Source of the DNA: a virus
DNA length: 26,234 nucleotides
Strand: one strand, 5' to 3'
IMG/VR virus record: IMGVR_UViG_3300032249_000302
Span: 1-26,234 of that record
Under the pieces are notes generated by a model, which saw only the letters and a program-made list of their open reading frames with translations, was not told where the DNA came from and did not search any database. Each line of letters begins with the position of its first letter. Within the stretch, counting starts at the first letter, position 1. The translations under genes and the position numbers were made by a program. Below are positions 23,669 to 26,234 of the stretch, one piece after another.

Positions 23669-23815
23669 CCATACACTTTTTTAGTGTTGGCTCGCGCTCT
23701 TTTTTCGTGCCTATCGCCATACTCTCCAGTAAGGATACCCCTGTCTCAGTTCGACTCTGAGGCGGGGGTCGACTCATACCCAAAGTGTATGGGCACTCCC
23801 TATTTAGGAGTAAGT
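23669..23815 (+). promoter_or_regulatory. Structured leader upstream of 177-aa gene
   Basis: Three nested self-complementary elements. An 11-bp perfect inverted repeat CCATACACTTT (23669-23679) / AAAGTGTATGG (23782-23792) spans 102 bases. Inside it a 13-bp hairpin, ACCCCTGTCTCAG (23737-23749) with CTGAGGCGGGGGT (23757-23769), carries the 7-base loop TTCGACT, resembling a tRNA T-arm. Next to the start codon, ACTCC and GGAGT (around 23796-23811) pair and would hide the ribosome site. It could regulate translation of the following gene. There is no T-run, so it is not a typical terminator. Confidence 0.5.
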
Positions 23816-24349
23816 ATGTCCGCATTACAACGCCTTCTCGACTTAGTCGCAGGCTTCGGCAAGGGTGGCGACATTGCAGTCGTCACTACCATTCGCGATG
23901 AGCAACTCTTTGCTGAGTTCTCTAATGTCCGCGCAATGCTAGATACCCTTGCGGTACAGATGAGAGTCTCCAAGACTGGCAAGGTATTCCAATCAGCCAA
24001 GGTCATCCTTGTTGCTGCCTGGACTTCTTCCCGTCACGGACTCGACCCTGAGTTCGCTCTCTCATCTATTCGTACCCTTGGTACCAGCGCAGTTCTAGAG
24101 TTCGAAGGTGATGTCTCTGGCATCTCTTCGGCTCTCGAGGCTCACGCTGTCACCAAGCAGGAAGAGGCTCTTGTTCGTGCGCAAGCCGGCAAGAGTCTCC
24201 CTTCCCTAGCCAAGAAAGGTGCAACATTAGTAGCAACTTACGAGTTGCAACTGGCGCAGGGTGCTCCAGTCGCTGATGTAGCCGCATCTATCAAGGCTAC
24301 TATGGAGGAACTTGAGAAAGTTCTAGCCAAGACACTTATCCGGTCTTAG
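23816..24349 (+). CDS. Hypothetical protein, first rightward gene
   Basis: 177 aa from ATG 23816, with GGAG five bases upstream. The frame is open for 44 more codons upstream but lacks a ribosome site and crosses the leader hairpins. It is helical, with repeated LDLVAGF, LDTLAVQM, ALSSIRTL and AATYELQLAQ-type segments and no Cys. An Ala-rich C-terminal helix (ASIKATMEELEKVLAKTL) ends it. Codons look richer in G/C at the third position than those of the leftward genes. Unknown function. It is a candidate early protein because of its position and leader. Confidence 0.75.
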   Translation: MSALQRLLDLVAGFGKGGDIAVVTTIRDEQLFAEFSNVRAMLDTLAVQMRVSKTGKVFQSAKVILVAAWTSSRHGLDPEFALSSIRTLGTSAVLEFEGDVSGISSALEAHAVTKQEEALVRAQAGKSLPSLAKKGATLVATYELQLAQGAPVADVAASIKATMEELEKVLAKTLIRS

Positions 24350-24427
24350 CAAGCGTGGCGATAGGTACGAATGAAGAGCGCAAACGTCCTTACTTTGGCC
24401 ACTGCTGCTGCACATTTGTGAGTGTAT

Positions 24428-24487
24428 GGCTGTATAGCCAGGTCTACGACTACCCCCTGGGTGTTGTTATCAGGTATCTATACAGCC
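24428..24487 (+). repeat. 10-bp inverted repeat with nested stem
   Basis: GGCTGTATAG and CTATACAGCC are exact complements 40 bases apart. Between them CCAGG and CCTGG also pair, giving a stacked stem in RNA. It could be a small RNA or a protein-binding site. Confidence 0.5.
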
Positions 24488-24539
24488 AACGCTGCTGCAC
24501 TGAGATGGTTCTATCCTCTACATAGGTACTCTCTATCTC

Positions 24540-24553
24540 TTCGCAACAAACAT
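24540..24553 (+). repeat. Direct repeat TTCGCAACAAACAT, copy 1
   Basis: Identical 14-base copy at 25244-25257. Each is followed by a TTCCCGCC within about 20 bases. Both lie in spaces between rightward genes, suggesting a shared regulatory signal. Confidence 0.55.
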
Positions 24554-24633
24554 CCGCTTACAGGCTTCCCGCCAAAAAACTAGCAATACACCGACAGGAG
24601 GTGCATAGCAGGTTCCTCTTCTAGAGGTGCTAT

Positions 24634-24664
24634 GGGGTAATAGAGTCCCTTCCTCTATTATCCC
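24634..24664 (+). terminator. 12-bp hairpin before micro-protein genes (terminator or leader element)
   Basis: GGGGTAATAGAG (24634-24645) pairs with CTCTATTATCCC (24653-24664), with one G-U pair, around loop TCCCTTC. No T-run follows, so rho-independent termination is doubtful. It stands about 30 bases before the next start and may act as an attenuator or RNA-stability element. Confidence 0.4.
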
Positions 24665-24695
24665 TTAGGACCACTAGAGGAAGGAAGGTTCAGTA

Positions 24696-24893
24696 TTGGC
24701 TCGTACTGATGTACACACTCCGGTTAAATACCTACCGGAGTTTGCCAATGTGTTTGACGTCTGGTACTTAGCGTCAAAACACTTTGCGCGCCGTGATGGA
24801 GACGTAAATGACTCCGATCGACGCGAATTGCTCACACGTGCCCAAAGTAAGCGTGTTGCGATGAGAGAGATTATCTCTCAACTGGAAGGTTAA
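24696..24893 (+). CDS. Hypothetical protein
   Basis: 65 aa from TTG 24696, preceded by AAGGAAGG seven bases upstream; no ATG or GTG lies at a better distance. It is helical and charged (YLPEFANVFDVWYLASKHFARR, then DSDRRELLTRAQSKRVAMREI). No Cys. It precedes the tRNA-like element and the zinc-type micro-proteins. Function unknown. Confidence 0.6.
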   Translation: MARTDVHTPVKYLPEFANVFDVWYLASKHFARRDGDVNDSDRRELLTRAQSKRVAMREIISQLEG

Positions 24894-24901
24894 GTCCTTC
24901 C

Positions 24902-24966
24902 CGCCGTTGCTTGGCAGCGCATACGTTCCCCCGACGTATGTTGAGGTTCGATTCCTCAAACGGCAC
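24902..24966 (+). tRNA. tRNA-like element with collapsed D-arm (Gly-CCC-like), probably degenerate
   Basis: 65 bases. The acceptor GCCGTT (24903-24908) pairs with AACGGC. The T-arm TGAGG-TTCGATT-CCTCA (24942-24958) is perfect. The anticodon arm is a long 8-bp stem with loop TCCCCCG, giving anticodon CCC but lacking the usual U33. The D-arm is shrunk to GC-TTGGCA-GC, about ten bases less than normal. No CCA is encoded. It is either a decayed tRNA or a tRNA mimic. A standard tRNA gene is less likely. Confidence 0.4.
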
Positions 24967-24990
24967 GTGTCTCTTGAAAGGAGAACTGTT

Positions 24991-25110
24991 ATGCCTTGTC
25001 AGTGCATAGCTAAGCATTACCTATCCGCTTGCGGCCTTGCCTGCCGTGTAGCCGACGAGCATGTCTGCTCACCTTGTGAGTGCGACTGCCATTACCCACA
25101 GGAGGGGTAA
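24991..25110 (+). CDS. Cys-rich micro-protein (8 Cys in 39 aa)
   Basis: 39 aa from ATG 24991, with GGAG seven bases upstream. Cys at 3, 5, 14, 18, 26, 29, 31 and 33 plus several His give CxC, CxxxC and CxxCxCxC clusters. This is likely a metal-binding miniature protein or a cysteine knot. Its stop overlaps the next start as TAATG, so translation is coupled. No family recognised. Confidence 0.65.
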   Translation: MPCQCIAKHYLSACGLACRVADEHVCSPCECDCHYPQEG

Positions 25111-25238
25111 TGGTTTGGTACACATACGCAGAGCCTCCTTACTCCCCCGATGGGGAGCATTGCAAACGGTGTAACTTCTACACCGAGAAACCTTGGAAGT
25201 GGCACACAAAGTGTGCTGCTTGTGATGCAAAGGCTTAG
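25110..25238 (+). CDS. Zinc-ribbon micro-protein, 42 aa
   Basis: 42 aa from ATG 25110, with GGAGG four bases upstream. C-x2-C-x13-C-x2-C (Cys 18, 21, 35, 38) is a textbook zinc-ribbon spacing, with aromatic residues between (KPWKWHTK). Probably binds nucleic acid or a protein partner. Coupled to the previous gene by TAATG. Family not recognised. Confidence 0.7.
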   Translation: MVWYTYAEPPYSPDGEHCKRCNFYTEKPWKWHTKCAACDAKA

Positions 25239-25243
25239 TCCTT

Positions 25244-25257
25244 TTCGCAACAAACAT
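25244..25257 (+). repeat. Direct repeat TTCGCAACAAACAT, copy 2
   Basis: Same 14 bases as 24540-24553, directly after the stop of the 42-aa gene and 28 bases before the next ATG. It is followed by TTCCCGCC. Confidence 0.55.
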
Positions 25258-25284
25258 TCCCGCCCAACTAGTAAGGAGCACTAA

Positions 25285-25434
25285 ATGGCACACAATAAGG
25301 CTTGGCGCAAAAGCGCACTTGCAGAAATTTGCATACTTGCCGAACACTCAATGGTCTGGTGCGAAGCGACCAAGTCTATGACTCCAGAACTTTGCCCAGC
25401 CTGCGATCGTTTGGTTAGAATCGTGGCTGGCTGA
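25285..25434 (+). CDS. Cys-containing micro-protein, 49 aa
   Basis: 49 aa from ATG 25285, with AAGGAG about five bases upstream. Cys at 16, 26, 37 and 40, the last two as CPAC. His21 lies in LAEHSMVWC. This could bind one zinc ion. A helix precedes it (KAWRKSALAEICILAEH). Its stop TGA overlaps the next start as TGATG. Function unknown. Confidence 0.65.
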   Translation: MAHNKAWRKSALAEICILAEHSMVWCEATKSMTPELCPACDRLVRIVAG

Positions 25435-25568
25435 TGGATCGTCAGGTTTACCTTGAATGCTCTGATTGCTCAGTTAGCAGCACAGAGCCAGAAGCTAGTG
25501 CTTTTATCAAAAAGCACTTGGCTTCTTGCAAAGACGTTGAATTCCTAGTCAAATGGAGGACAGTATGA
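25434..25568 (+). CDS. C2HC zinc-finger micro-protein, 44 aa
   Basis: 44 aa from ATG 25434 (TGATG overlap). C-x2-C-x15-H-x3-C (Cys9, Cys12, His28, Cys32) fits a C2HC or treble-clef zinc finger with a helix between (EASAFIKKHLASC). Its stop overlaps the next ATG (ATGA). A regulatory DNA- or protein-binding role is inferred. Confidence 0.7.
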   Translation: MDRQVYLECSDCSVSSTEPEASAFIKKHLASCKDVEFLVKWRTV

Positions 25569-25948
25569 AATTTCTGTACAGCACGCACCACACAGGTCCC
25601 GTATGGGACAAGAACATCGACGAGTGCGACAAGTTCGTGTGTGTAATCGAGGAGATCAACCTAGAGACACACATGTCCAAGTCAACAGATGTGTGGGTAT
25701 GCCCTGATCAACGCACTGTAATCTTTAGGCACAGTGATAAGCCTGACGATTACACATCAGGACTCAATATGACTGTGCTTAACACAGTTGATAAGTCAAT
25801 ACGTAACAAGGTATTCGCCGAAATACTAGATACCTTGTTGCCTGCCCCCAAAGTTACCTATGGCTACTACGGCTGTGAGGTACATATGAAACCAGAGGGA
25901 CGCTGTCCCACTGACGAGCAACAATGCTCGTTCAGCTGGTATGACTAG
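25565..25948 (+). CDS. Hypothetical protein, 127 aa
   Basis: 127 aa from ATG 25565, with GGAGG five bases upstream; an ATG 12 bases earlier lies before that ribosome site. Mixed alpha/beta, with Cys residues in DECDKFVC, VCPDQ, GCEV and RCPTDEQQC. The C-terminal CxVH...C...C group could bind metal. It is the longest member of the micro-protein run and is coupled to the previous gene by ATGA. No family recognised. Confidence 0.7.
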   Translation: MKFLYSTHHTGPVWDKNIDECDKFVCVIEEINLETHMSKSTDVWVCPDQRTVIFRHSDKPDDYTSGLNMTVLNTVDKSIRNKVFAEILDTLLPAPKVTYGYYGCEVHMKPEGRCPTDEQQCSFSWYD

Positions 25949-25956
25949 GAGGAAAT

Positions 25957-26112
25957 ATGCCAGACGAAGAAACCGCGTTCATCTGTGACCAATGTGAGGG
26001 TAACTTTGAGATTGTCTGCAAAGATACCTCATACATCGCAATGGCAGCAGACGCATTCAGTTATCACATGTCAATTGAACATGGAATAGAACTTACTGAC
26101 AAGTGTGAGTAA
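25957..26112 (+). CDS. C2H2-like zinc-finger micro-protein, 51 aa
   Basis: 51 aa from ATG 25957, with AGGAGG about four bases upstream. C-x2-C-x23-H-x4-H (Cys10, Cys13, His37, His42), with the last two in a helix (ADAFSYHMSIEHG), resembles a C2H2 finger with a long loop. Small, acidic start. Probably a DNA-, RNA- or protein-binding micro-protein. Confidence 0.7.
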   Translation: MPDEETAFICDQCEGNFEIVCKDTSYIAMAADAFSYHMSIEHGIELTDKCE

Positions 26113-26123
26113 GTAACACAATC

Positions 26124-26232
26124 TCCCTACACATCGTGGTAATCCGACTAGCGTGTGCTCGTGTACCTGGGTGGGCGCACACCACACGCACTACGAACGC
26201 TTCGCGTAGAAAACTATCGGCGATGTGTAGGG
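26124..26232 (+). ncRNA. Putative structured RNA at right edge
   Basis: A perfect 12-bp closing stem, CCCTACACATCG (26124-26135) with CGATGTGTAGGG (26221-26232). Inside it are further pairs: CCGA with TCGG, GCGTGTG with CACACGC, and CTACG with CGTAG. Together they form a multi-branched fold of 109 bases with no reading frame. The strand is a guess from the neighbouring genes. It may extend beyond the window. Confidence 0.45.
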
Positions 26233-26234
26233 TC

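Larger units (their letters stand above)
24350..24695 (+). other. Non-coding structured spacer (346 bases)
   Basis: No reading frame of note. It contains an inverted repeat GGCTGTATAG (24428-24437) / CTATACAGCC (24478-24487), a nested CCAGG/CCTGG pair, the 14-base direct repeat copy at 24540, and a 12-bp hairpin at 24634-24664 just before the next gene. It may hold small RNAs or a promoter and leader for the micro-protein genes. Confidence 0.5.

Noticed and set aside
23485-23676. 63-codon minus-strand frame (GTG start) ending in TAATG at the ParB-like gene
   Set aside because: No ribosome site at the start. It runs through the leader and spacer, its composition is odd (many Cys, Pro, Tyr), and the TAATG overlap may be chance.
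23697-23769. Possible tRNA ending at the T-arm-like CTCAG-TTCGACT-CTGAG
   Set aside because: No 5' acceptor strand complementary to GCGGGGG and no anticodon arm at the right distance. The 13-bp hairpin uses the same bases.
1-26234. CRISPR array, insertion sequence, integrase or attachment site
   Set aside because: No regularly spaced repeats, transposase or recombinase motifs were seen. The only repeats are coding or short intergenic ones.

Overview
The window is part of a tailed double-stranded DNA phage genome (Caudoviricetes). It shows a large terminase, portal, scaffold, major capsid protein, head-tail connector, collagen-like tail fibre, holin and a cell-wall lytic enzyme. No integrase, repressor or bacterial housekeeping gene is visible, so a lytic phage or a phage contig is more likely than a bacterial chromosome. 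An actinobacterial host is my inference. It rests on the lytic enzyme resembling actinobacterial secreted SLT/lysozyme-like proteins, on the PASTA-like capsid accessory protein, on the proteasome-type hydrolase, and on frequent GTG/TTG starts. The Dps and DUF6321-type genes are themes also seen in T4-like and cyanophage genomes, so the phage is mosaic.

Layout, read leftward (minus strand) from about 23.5 kb. Block A (23485 to 13298) runs in order: ParB-like protein, a small hypothetical, HExxH metallopeptidase, proteasome-beta/HslV-like Ntn hydrolase, three low-complexity proteins, an ADP-ribosyltransferase-like protein, a 254-aa protein, an 882-aa disordered protein, a 68-aa protein, an HNH protein with a histone-like tail, holin, Dps, a DUF6321-type protein and the PASTA-containing capsid accessory protein. 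Genes mostly touch or overlap (TAATG, ATGA). The block ends at a bidirectional terminator at 13254-13287. Block B (12655 to about 3556) holds small zinc-binding proteins, a KTSC-like protein, terminase, portal, scaffold, capsid, an endonuclease VII-type homing enzyme and a small head protein. It ends at a 13-bp-stem terminator at 3494-3536. Block C (3434 to beyond the left edge) holds a connector/baseplate-like protein coupled to a long collagen-like fibre. Between blocks A and B sits one plus-strand gene, a secreted lysozyme/transglycosylase with its own promoter and terminator.

The right end (23.8-26.2 kb) is transcribed rightward and looks different. It carries a 177-aa unknown protein behind a structured leader, two non-coding stretches with inverted repeats, a tRNA-like element with a collapsed D-arm, and a tight run of very small proteins (39-127 aa), most carrying Cys/His zinc-binding patterns. 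It ends in a strongly self-complementary segment that may be a structured RNA. This is probably an early or host-takeover region.

The least ordinary parts are the paired peptidases with an intact proteasome active site, the ADP-ribosyltransferase-like gene, the Dps gene, a PASTA domain apparently split by an inserted beta module, the zinc micro-protein run, and the structured non-coding elements at the right end. All domain calls come from reading motifs by eye. No database search was possible.
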